Origin: Cloeon dipterum
Lineage: Eukaryota > Arthropoda > Insecta > Ephemeroptera > Baetidae
Reading direction: 5' to 3'
DNA: 64,000 nucleotides
Assembly (NCBI RefSeq): GCF_949628265.1
Contig: NC_088788.1
Coordinates: 36,318,335 to 36,382,334 of the forward strand
Every line of letters begins with the position of its first letter. The stretch's first letter is position 1. Shown piece by piece: positions 36,165-47,400 of this stretch. Below the pieces are notes generated by a model. It did no database searches. It was not told the origin of the DNA and saw only the letters and a list, made by a program, of their open reading frames with translations. The position numbers and the translations under genes were made by a program.

Positions 36165-37858
36165 GTGGCACATCTCCGCGGGCGCCGTGGAAAATCTACT
36201 GAAGACCCTCGACAACAAGAGTGCGACCGGACCTGATGGCATCCCAGCGGTCCTGCTGAAGAACTGCGCCGTCGCCCTGTGCCCCAGCCTTTCTCACATT
36301 TTCCAGCTTTCAATCTCAGTGAGCGACCTGCCGATGGACTGGAAAAATGCAGCAGTCACCCCAGTACCAAAAGATGGCGAGAAAACAAATTTCAAAAATT
36401 ATCGGCCTATTAGCGTCACCTCACTTGTTGGAAAATTGCTGGAAAAACATGTGCGCAACCAGCTGGCTGCATATCTGGAGCAAAAAGCGGCTCTCCCTGA
36501 CGGCCATCACGGTTTTCGCCGATCGTGCACCACGATGCTGCTGCGGGCGCTCGACTCCTGGACGGCGGCCCTAGATAGCCAGAGCGGCACCCGAATCCAC
36601 GCCGTGACCCTTGACTGGAGCAAGGCATTCGACAAAGTGCCGCACCGCCGCCTGTTGAATAAACTCCAGTTTCACGGCGTGGACGGCGCCGCTCTCAAGT
36701 GGCTAAAAAATTTCCTCGTCGGCCGCAGCCAATTCGTGCGCTTCAACGGGGCGCTGAGCGAACCGTGCGAAGTGACGAGCGGCGTCATTCAAGGTTCATG
36801 TCTTGGCCCGCTCCTGTTCAACCTTTTTGTCGCCGACCTCCCTGCAGCTGTGAATACGAACTTAGTCCAATACGCAGACGACTGTATGGTCTACAACAGC
36901 ATCAATTCTGACGACTACATTGACGCCCTACAGGATGACCTCGCCCGAATAGACATTTGGTGTTTGAATAACGGCATGCAGCTGAACGCAAAAAAGTGTG
37001 TGGTCATGGATGTCACCCGAGCGCGCTTGCCCTGCAACCCGCGTTACATCATTGGTGGCGTGTCGCTTCAGTACGTGGCCACGCAGCGGTTTCTTGGCGT
37101 GCACCTCTCGAGGGACCTCCGCTGGAACTACCACGTTGATGTCCAGCGGAAGAAAGCGGTGCAGACCCTTGGCTTTGCTGCCCGCCACCTGCGAGGATGC
37201 ACGCTGAGAGTAAAAAGAATCGCATACCTCCCCCTCGTCAAGCCGAAATTATTCTACGGGATTCTTGCGTGGCACCCTTCGACTAAAACAAACACGGAGA
37301 AGATGATAAAAGTGCAGAACAGGGCACTGCACTTTATTCACGGCCGCCGCATCCCGCCTCCACTCCAACAGAATCTCCTCTCAGTGCCGGCTCAGCTCGT
37401 GTACACCGATCTCCTGTTTTTCAAAAAGTGCCTAGCAGGAGTGACGGACTACGACGCGATGGCACGAATCACACTAGGGCGCGTGCACCGCGGCGACGAC
37501 CCGCTGCATCCTCGGCTGCAGCAGCCGCCAGCCCGCACCGACCTTGGCAAAAATGTGTTTGAATTTCGTGTCGTGAAAGAGTGGAATGGTATGCCACCCG
37601 CATTAAAGGACTGCTCGGCGGCACAGTTTCCTTCTACCTGCAAGGCGTATGTGATATCAAGATTTTAAAGTGTGATTTTTGTCGTGACTTGTTTTATGAT
37701 TTTCACTAGTCTGGGCCCACTTCGGCTTTGTCCTCCAGGGCAAGGTCTTAGTCACTTGTTTTCCTGAAGTGTCGCCCTTTCTCACATGATTTCCAATTGT
37801 AATTGACTGTGATACATTAATGTATTTATGACATAGTGTGAGAATAAACATCCAATAA
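36165..37858 (+). mobile_element. 5'-truncated LINE with open reverse transcriptase (CR1/L2/Jockey-like)
   Basis: An open frame from ~36166 to 37668 (about 500 aa) starts inside the RT domain: KSATGPDGIPAVLLK, NYRPISVTSLVGKLLE, ALDSWSKAFD-type palm sequence, GVIQGSCLGPLLFN, QYADDCMVY with intact catalytic YADD, then RFLGVHLSRDLRW. The C-terminal domain common to CR1/L2/Jockey groups ends in WNGMPPALKDC. The endonuclease domain and ORF1 are missing, so it cannot move by itself. A ~190-bp 3' UTR ends near aataaacatccaataataaa. The frame is unbroken and rich in GC relative to its surroundings, which suggests a fairly recent insertion in the palindrome spacer. Confidence 0.85.
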
Positions 37859-39244
37859 TAAATCCGCAGCTACAGCACAGCACGCTAGCTTGACTCCCTT
37901 TTCCGAACAATAAAAAACTAGAGAATAATAGGATCCACTCATTTTCGACCATTTAGGAACGCATTGTGTTCTTAAAATAGTTTTGCGCGGGATGCGGTGT
38001 CAAAAAATAACGCAATACACAGCATCGGCTCCTTCTCCTTGACTCCACTTATCGTCCGTCTTGACTTTTGCTACTATAACGTTGTTTAGTTTATTGGCTT
38101 AAGATTAAATCAGACACGTAATTATTCGAAAAGAGAATAATTTATTTTAAATTTTTTATTACTCTATTCCTTCTACTATCTCCCCTACACACAAGCGCTA
38201 TCAAAATTTGAATTGTATAAGTTTCGCGCGAACCAATGTATTGTGAATTTTCGCTGTGAGAGTGCACCTTCGCCTATATTTAAAATAGACGAACCTATTC
38301 CCTGAGCAGGCACTAAGTGGGGGCGAGTGCATATGTATTCGCCTGCAAGTAAATTTGTCAGAAGCCCAAACACCTTGACTGGCGAAGCACACATCGTGTA
38401 GATGGTGTGCATTCGGCCAACTTGCGACTTCCATTCTGAGTCGGATCCGATTTCATTTCTAAGCTGTACTACAACGTAAGTTACAGTTTTAATTGTTGGG
38501 CTTCCTATTTTCCCAAGTGACTTCTGAGCACTTGATTTAATTTTGGCTGCTTTCTGACAAATTGCTTGTAACCCCAGGTGCCCTGCGGGGCCGTTCTGTA
38601 CTGTTTGAATCGACGGCCTGCGAAGCCTTCCCGGGCGTCGTACGGGCGGCGGGTTTGGACCCTCGACACCCTGAGTCCACCCAAGACCATCTACCCGGTC
38701 CTCGCCGTGCAGCCACAGCGACCACCATACTTTTTGAGCAACAGGAGAACATCGCCTGCAGTTATTTTGTGATTGGAACTCGACCTTTGTTTCCAGTGAT
38801 GAGTACAAAATTAATTGTTTGATAGCGCTAGTTCACACACCACGATTGTCAACCCCTACTAACCTCTTCCTTTTTTTTATATACTTGCCAAGACAAAAGA
38901 TGACACGTCACAATACAATATTTAATCTTTTGTAATAAACTGGCAGCAATATTTTTTTCATTTTCTTGAATTGTCGCTAGTCTCATTTTCTTTATTTCAC
39001 CCAGAAATCTGAATTTCGTGTCAATTAGATTTACGAATCGGATGGCCGCAGCGAACCCTTGAAATTAATTTGATTTAAATCCTGGATGAGAACTCAGTTG
39101 CGTACCTTTTGCTTATTTAAGGTTAAAATTTAAATAAATAAGCTGGCATTCCTTACTTTTCAACTAAAATTTAGATTAATGGCATTTGGCCATTAGACTA
39201 CTATAATTGTTGAGAATAAATTATTTATAATGTTCACCTTTCCT
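37859..39244. other. Spacer without a recognised gene
   Basis: A minus-strand open frame of 207 codons at 38808-38185 overlaps a GC-rich patch (38540-38760). It has no domain I recognise and no clear splice context. The composition of the patch suggests an exon or transposon fragment, but function cannot be assigned. Confidence 0.3.
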
Positions 39245-39664
39245 TAATAAACTATAAAAAAAATTGAATTTTGTCGATTTTTTCATCAGAACCAAATGGC
39301 ATTACAGTGTATTAATTCAAATTTTCTAGCGCTTGATGATTACATTTATTTCGATTCCTCTCGTCGTGATTATCTTTTCATTAGCGTATTAGGGAAACAT
39401 TTTGTTGTGAAATAAATTAGGGTTTCAAGTAAGGAGACACACCTCACCATTTGAAAAGCATGCTAATTTCGCAGCCACTTTTCTCCCAGAGACAATTGTG
39501 GCTTCAACTGAATCCTAAGGGATTGAGTTCATGCATTGGCAGCAAGCGTCATGCACCCGAATAGTCTGGACATGGAAAAGGTCGCATGTAAAACCGTCTC
39601 AAATAAATTCAATGATTTTTAATTATTATTCTTGTTTATTTTCAACCAAGTCAAAAATACATAT
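39245..39664 (+). repeat. 420-bp dispersed repeat, copy 1
   Basis: Nearly identical (about five or six differences by eye) and in the same orientation as 57260-57679. It begins ttaataaactataaaaa and ends gtcaaaaatacat. No coding content. The termini are not typical LTR or TIR ends, so the class is unknown. Confidence 0.8.
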
Positions 39665-40106
39665 CGTTCGTGCCGCGGAAAAAAGTCCGATCTCCAACTT
39701 TCCACTTTGTAGCAAAAATCTAATAGACTTTTTCGCCAACGGTAAAATTGTCCGATCAAACGTATCCCACATTTTACAAGAGTTAATAAAAACTTAATAG
39801 CCAAGTTAAATTTTGTTTATCCATGGCATTCCTTCAAGATTTTGTTATTTTAGACCTTCATTTTCACAATGTGACTTTCATGTATTTACTATCAAATCTT
39901 CCATTTACTAATAAATCAGAGGTTTTTGTGTCAAGTGTATACGCTATTACATTTATATCACTTATAATGTTGGATTTTTTCATAGAAAATATGCTCCTCG
40001 TGCATTTTTATATTGATAATATCACTTATTGTGCTTATTGTTAATAGTTTATTGGGAAAAAATAATACTGCGAAGGATTTTGATATTCTGAACATGCACT
40101 TGGCCT

Positions 40107-40400
40107 TTGGCCTACACAGACCTAAATTTTTTCAAAAGGTGCGAGGGAGGGGCCATTGGCTTCAACAACCGTGCACGCATCTCCGTGAGGCGGCAGCTGC
40201 GAGGCGACGTGAACGACCGGCACCAGCGTCTGCAGCCGCCACCAGTGCGCAGTGTTTTCGGTCAACGTGCGTTTTCCTTCAGAGTGGTGCAGACGTGGAA
40301 CGATATGCCACCTGAGCTCAAGGACTGCACCGTAGCTGAATTTCCCTCCCTGTGTAAAAAGTACTTGTGGCAAGTGCACAATGATCGTGATTATTGTTAA
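40107..40400 (+). pseudogene. LINE C-terminal fragment
   Basis: An open frame of about 97 codons reads YTDLNFFKRC, then FGQRAFSFRVVQTWNDMPPE and LCKKYLWQVH. This is the last part of the same LINE family as 35540-35677, about 65% like the end of the LINE at 37668. There is no RT domain upstream, so it is a severely 5'-truncated copy. Confidence 0.75.
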
Positions 40401-40489
40401 AAATATGTGATTTGCGGCATAGTGCGGCGTGATATTACCCTGTGATTGATCGTTATAGCATTTTTTCGCTAGTGCTGTTCGCCCTTTCT

Positions 40490-42499
40490 TACCCGCATAA
40501 AAAAATATAACCCAGGAATATCCTGATTAATCCTAGATTAATCTAAATTTATCTGAAAAAATTAATCCAAAAAAATGTTCCAGGATTAATCCTGGATTAA
40601 TCAAGATTAACCTAAGATAGTTTAAGATCAATCTAGAGATCAATCTACAGGAAATATCCTCTGATTATTCTTTGGATCTATCTAAGATTAATCCAAAAAA
40701 TTAATTTCTGGAATGTTCCTGGAATGAATCCTGATTAACCTTAAAATGTTCTAAAGTCAATCTAGAGATTAATCTACAAGAATATCCCTAGAATAATCCC
40801 AAAGGGGAAATTTGAATAAAGTTAAATAGAATATCCCCAGATTATTCCATGGATCATTCTGAGATTAATTCAAAATATTTTTTTAATGTTCCTAGAATAT
40901 TCTTTAAAAAACCCTAAAAGAGAAGAACTTAGATATTTTTCTTACAGTTTAAAACACAAAATTAAATATGAAACATAATTCAATCAAGAAAATTAACTGC
41001 CATACTGTTAAATATTTTGAAATCGTTATCACAAAAAATTTTTCTCGCAAATATTTTTTTAATTAATGCGATGGATTAAATTTTCATATGAAAACCTAAC
41101 AAATTTTTTATGATCTTAAAAAAATTATGATGCCTTTATTTTTCAAAGAATCTGCCCAGATTAAAAAGGGTAAAAATCATAAATTCGATTAAATAAATTA
41201 ATTTCTTAACACAAAGAGTCTTAAATTAATGCTACCGACAAACGGGCAAATTTGAAAATAAAGGTCAGAAGGACAAAAAAGGGTTAAAAGGGCGATTTTA
41301 GTGTGCGCGTGGTAGCGGCGGCTGCACATGCATGCACGCTCTTGCATGGAATGCCTGCTGCCTGCCACTGTTGTGGAGCGGGGGAGGGGCGACGGGCGCT
41401 GGCAGCAGGACTGGCGAGCACTGCGAGCAGCAGCAGCAAGAGACTTACAAAATCCTGCTTCGCTCTCTTTGTCTAACGCGTCAACGGTCAACCGCCGTGG
41501 TTCAAAGTTAAAGTTATTAACGGACGCAGGACGCCGCCAGTATGGGACAACACGGACGTCCCGCGGACTCGGACGGATGGCCTGGATCCAGCGGTTAACA
41601 GGGTAAGTCTCATTTTATAGATTAGCGTCCAAAGAAATTAGAATATTAGATCGCGCAACTTTGAAATCCAACGGTTTTATGGTAAAATTACACTTTTCGC
41701 CGCTACTTATGCAGTTTTCGCCACCAATATTTTGATATGGGATTCTCGCAAGTCCTTAAGTTATTAACTAGAACCCCATAAATAAGTTTGGGTGGCGGAA
41801 ACTGTAAATCGGTGATGAAAAATGTGTAATTTTTCTATGTAAATCGCGGTGGCATTTCTGGATCTGTTCTTGTCATGCTGCCTTTGCCTGAACCAAATCA
41901 TTTTGTTGCACAGCCTGTCCTTCATTCTTTTTCTTATTGACATGAACTGTATGATTAATTTGTCAAAAGCAGTATTTTGATTTGTGTTTAATCTTAAATA
42001 CTGATATTTGTGTAGTGCCCAAAATGTTTGGATGTATTATGCACTCTGTCATTGTGAAACCATATTGTTATGCTCTACTGCCTGTATGTGAAATTAAAAA
42101 TAAAATAATTATTGTTGGAATAAATATATATGTTTAATTATTGTGTAAATCCCAATTAAAATTTAAGACAATAATAAATTAAATTTTATTAAAATAAATA
42201 GCCAAGGACTAATTTTTTTCACGTTTGAAATTGATCCTGGATTAATTTGAGGAAGTTCCTAAGAAAGACCGAAGAATGTTCCAGGAATATTCTTAGGAGG
42301 AACGCAAGAGTTTTCTGACATCCCCCTAAGAACATCCCTGGGACATTCTAGGATTATCTTTTTGGGATAATCCTCGGATTAATCTAAAAACACGAAAAAG
42401 CGTCACCAATATCAGCCCATAATTGTTCCTGAGGATTGATCCTCGAACAAAGAGGTATATTCCTAGAACAATCCTGGACTAAATTTTTCTACGCGGGTA
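40490..42499. mobile_element. 2-kb non-autonomous DNA element with terminal inverted repeats
   Basis: Ends are tacccgcataaaaaaat (40490 on) and its inverted partner ending ttctacgcgggta at 42499. Both subterminal zones (40510-40920 and 42230-42480) are packed with palindromic words built on aatcctggattaatc / ttccaggaat. The core contains a GC-rich block (41300-41605) ending in a donor-like aacagg|gtaagt. No transposase. Target duplication is unclear (CT on both sides at most). Confidence 0.6.
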
Positions 42500-43049
42500 C
42501 TTAATTTGATATTTGATATATTTGTATTTTATGTATATGACATGGCAAGAATAAACAAGAATAATCTATTTGAGCAAAAATCTCTGAAAGCAACAAATTG
42601 TTGTCAAAGTCGATGGATTTGGACGAAAGTTTTTTTCCTAAACTTTGCTCTAATTGACCGAAAAAACAGTAGAGAAAACTCCGACTTTCCAATTTTTGCG
42701 GATTTTGCGGGCGTTCAAATGCCAAAATCTGGGAACTTTGAGTACTTCGCAACTTTGCTCAGGATATGGTCTTAGAACAAAAATTAAAAAACTGTTTAAT
42801 TCATCTCAACAAGCCAAACAACTTGTATGCTGGCCTCAATGTTGTAGGTCAAAGGTCAAGGTCATAAAAATTGGTTTTTGGATTTTAAACTCGAATTTGA
42901 AAATGAAGATGTTGAATTTTTTAATTTTTTTTTCATAGCCAAATTGTAGAGCACAAAAAATAGAGTTAGAAACGTTAAAATTAGGAATGGCGTTTTTCCT
43001 AATTTTTTAATAAAAAATGAAAAATTCGAAAATCCTTGTTTTTCTATGC

Positions 43050-43640
43050 TGGTAAATAACGATGATCGACTAAATCTCGACTTCTAATCATCCGATTTTA
43101 AAAAACCGCATAATGTCAGACTCGTCTCGACGTCCCCAAGTGCATTAAAGGGGTATGAAACACACCAACCCCCAACCCCCTTTTAACCCCGTCAATAACC
43201 TGACATTTAGCATTTTTCGTACGTTTCAGCACCTTAGCATGACGTTGACGATTAATTGTCTTCTTCAAACCAATTCAGTTACTTAGTTCACTTCAAAACG
43301 AGTCAAACGGTTTATTATTTTTGTTAATAGGACCACCAAAACCCGAGATTCGGATGCACAAAGTTTTTTTAATCGAGACGCCATGCATTAAATTCTTGAT
43401 GATCGACGAAATCTCGAATTCTAATCATCTGAATTTGAAAAACTGCATACACTTTTAGACTCGTATTGACGTCCCCACTAAAGAGACGTCACTAAAGTGC
43501 ACTAAAGGGGTAAGAGACCACCCAATCCCCCTCAGAAGTCGAGGGGAAAGGTCGCGCATCAGTCCTACGTTGCCACCGCCCTCTGAAAAACAAAATTTCC
43601 CCAAAAAATCGTTTAATGCACATTACAGATAAGGTGCTGA
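43050..43640. repeat. Two-unit tandem-like repeat (~340-350 bp unit)
   Basis: A unit beginning gatgatcgactaaatctcga and containing cagactcgt, gacgtcccc and attaaaggggta occurs near 43060-43180 and again near 43400-43520. The sequence around is AT-rich and non-coding. It lies between the TIR element and lectin arm B. Confidence 0.5.
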
Positions 43641-44416
43641 GGATTATAGTGTTAAAAAAATAAATTTTCGAGAAAATCGGCCTCAAAGTTAGCATTGTTT
43701 TAAATGGAGAAATCTCAAAGGAGTTTTTCTATCGCGATTTTCACCGAATTTCCGCATTTCCCCAAAGAAAAACTCGTACTGTCAGACAGATATCGATCAG
43801 AGGATTCCAAATCATCTGAGAAAACACGGTCGAGGATGTTAGTACAATTATTATTATTGTAATTCACCATTTTTACTCCAAAAATGGTTCAGGATGGTCT
43901 TTGTGTTAACGCCATTAATGTAAACTACAAAATTCTATGCTAATTGGGGTATTCTAAAATATTTTAGTTCCATATCACACTTCAATCTGCGTGATTTCAT
44001 AATTCATAATGAGCCATGCCACTGGTTGCGCCTTACACGCAGATAATAGCCGTGAATAATGCTAAATTCATGAGCTAGATTATTTTATCCTGACATTTGT
44101 GTTTTAATAATTGACCAATTTTTGCAATCAAACAAAAATATTTTGTTCGAGTTTTATTTATTCAAACTTGAATTAGAGTATATAACATTTCTTGGTAGGA
44201 CTTTACATAATAGATCACACTATGTCATACAAACGACAACCAGTTGTAATTAATTATAAGGAACACAGCTTTTTTTATTATATTGTTGCCAAGCAAAAAA
44301 TCATATTATAACAAATACAAAATCAACCACACATATAATAGAAAAATGTCTAGAATCCAAGTATTTTCGCAAAATGTTTTCTACGATTGGAATAATTTCA
44401 GCAAAATTCAGATAAT

Positions 44417-47400
44417 TTAGTAGGGAAGTGGGCCACACAAAACATGGCTGGCTATGCTACCTTTTGGAAATATTTCTAATCCATCGCCTTGCCTCAACAA
44501 TATTTGAGTCGATATCGTCTGCTGGTATCGATAAAATGTGTTGATATCTGTGATCATTTCTGCTGGCAGCTTCTTAAAGTTGGAGCACCAGCTGTCGGTG
44601 CCATCTCCGTTGTCGAACGTCGGTCCAATGTAAGCCAAGTGACCTGCTTCATCTGTGTAACCTTGCCAGAGTGTCCTAAAAACGTTGAAATCCTCTAAGC
44701 TTTCGAAAATGGCAAGGTGGCTGCCGAGAACACAGCAGTAGTCTGCTTCTGCTTGAGCGTAAGTCTAAATTTAGAAAAATGTTATTTTGATGCATTTATT
44801 TACTGTTTGAATTACATACAGTTCCTAAAAAAAAGACATATTTATTGAAATATTTTTTGCCATTCGATGCTGTCATGACAACTCCCTCCAATGCTGAAAT
44901 AAAAAATAGACATTTCATTTAAATTTTGCCGTGAGCTGGAAACATATTTTTTTAATAAAATCTCGATAAACCAATTTATAATATATATAAAATTCTGATA
45001 AAAAGTAAATGTATGTATACGGACAAATTTGAGATTATTAAAATGACAGGGAATCCACCTTTTAATATAATTTACAGTTAAAAATATGTTTAATTATGAT
45101 AAATACTTTGATTGTCCATTATCTCAATATTTAAAATTAAAATAATAATGCGTCTATGATGAAAGAAAAGTAAATTGATTACATTTTCCAGTGTTTTTCA
45201 GTTCATCGATATATGTTTGCTGCAAGAACAACATTAGTATATCTTACTGTAAATTAGTCTAAATTTGGTAAGATTACATTTGGTACACAACTTGCTGCTG
45301 GATACACAGGACATACTCTCTCGGGGGTTTTAATTCCTCCTGTAGCAGTTACTGAAACCTGGCGAATACAAATTAAAAGATATTATTCTGTATGAATAGA
45401 GTTCTAAAAGTCACAGTGGCGTCTCCTTTGATGGCAGTTACGAGACCTAAAGTCAGGTCTGGATCATTTTTCTTTCCACACTGGAACATCTGGGCCATCG
45501 TGTCACACTCGTCAGTGGATTCTGCATAAAAATAATGATTTGCAATTCTGTTTTGCACTTATAAAAAGCTTACGAATGGAAGTACAGGAATCAAAGTTTT
45601 CAAAACCATTCTGCATGGCTTGCGAGTCGTCGGCGGTCAAGTCCTCTAAGTTTCGCAAAATTTCATCCGTCACCAGTGACCCGCTTTTTATCTTTTCCAT
45701 AATCAGATTTTATTTGATTTTTAAAAAGTGAACTAAAGAAATATATTTACAACATGTCCTTTTTTCCCGCAGCACCTAAGATAACACTGCGAAGCAAAAA
45801 TGTACACGATTTTTTAAATGACTCCAATTAATTTGCGTCGCCGCACTTTTAGATTGCGTCTTTGGTTGACGACGTCGCCGCTTGGATTCATGATTATATC
45901 ATTCACTTCATCGTCTGTCACATTCCAAATTTCCGAGCAAGAGCGCGAAATTTGCAACGATTTATTGCCCGGTTGCAAAGCCTGAGAGACACAAAAACGA
46001 CAAACATTAAAATGTGAAATTAAAAAAAAAAATGTAAAATATCACTTCACAAAGAAACGGTTTTTGCTTGGAACAAGAGTCAGCGCCCAAATAAGTCTCA
46101 CTCAAAGTCGAATTTGTCAAATTAATGAAAATGCACTGATCAGCACTCTCCGAGGGCATTTTCCCGTTTTTCCAGTTGGCTAGTTCTTCCTTGTTCAATT
46201 TTTCATTCTCTGAACACCAGAAGTGAGCACCTGGACATCCGCGGTTTGTGCCAGATGTCCAAAATTCCCTTCCACATTGATCAGGGTAGACTGATAAGAG
46301 TTTATAAAAGAGTCAAATTTAAATTAATTGGAAATATCATAATTCTACCTGCTCTGGGATATTTCGCAACCATTTTCGTGAGACAACTCAATTCCTCAAG
46401 AGCCTCAATCGAGGCCAATTTCATTCCCACGGAACAACAATAATTCCACGCGTCCAACCAATCCAACTAATAATTTATAATTTTTAAAAGAGAAAACATA
46501 AATTTTAAAATTCAAATTTACAGTCGCAGCCGAAAAAAGATAATCCCTGCCACAACCGGCATTCCACTGGCCGTGAACAAACAGATCTGAAATAGAAGTT
46601 CAAATAATTTTGAATAAATTTTGGCTCAAGTCACTAACCCTGTAATATGCCATTTTCGAAAAACGATTCCTACAATATATGAAATATATTGTTAAAAATA
46701 ATCTCTAACGACAAGAAAAATCTTGCTTTTTGAGAACACTCCATCGGACAGTTTGGTTTGTTGCAGTTAGACGCCATCATCGTGCCACCCTTAAAACATC
46801 CAAGCTCTCAACAACAACAAATACTAAAATTATTCATCTCACCTGGCAAGCCATGACGTATTTGTGGCTGCAATTCCGGTCTGATAAAAGTACACCGCTC
46901 GAATTTTTCGTCACTTGCAAGTGTAGGCAGTTCTCGTTGGTCTGATTATTGTCCGGTTGCCCCGGAGCCCAGGAAAGCGAGTCGGGAAGGTTGACGGCCC
47001 CTGGGCACCAGGCCCACCTTCCCCAGGTGCCCATTGCGCATCCCGCCGTCCAATAATTATAGTTTAGCGTCCAGTTCGCTTTAGTCGAGTTGCTTAAACA
47101 CTCAAAGTCAGACGCCGAGCTAAACCATATCGGGTGCATTCCTAATCTGCAACAAAAGTCCCAATTCTGCTGCCAAGTGCCCTTTGAGGATTAATAATAA
47201 ATTAATTAGTTTTTTTGCTAAAAATTGTAAAATTTAACACTAACAAGATTGCCAGAGAAAATGTATGATTTCTTGCAGGTACTTATCCATTTCCCATACT
47301 TTTCTTTATCTGAATTTATAAATTTTAATGAATAAATTAGCTAAAAAGGATTGTGCATTTAATTATTTAACAATCGCTGCCAAAAGTGTTTCGATTTAGC

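Noticed and set aside
38185-38808. Minus-strand 207-codon frame as a gene
   Set aside because: No recognised domain, no splice or promoter context, uneven composition, and surrounded by mobile DNA; kept only as an unassigned stretch.
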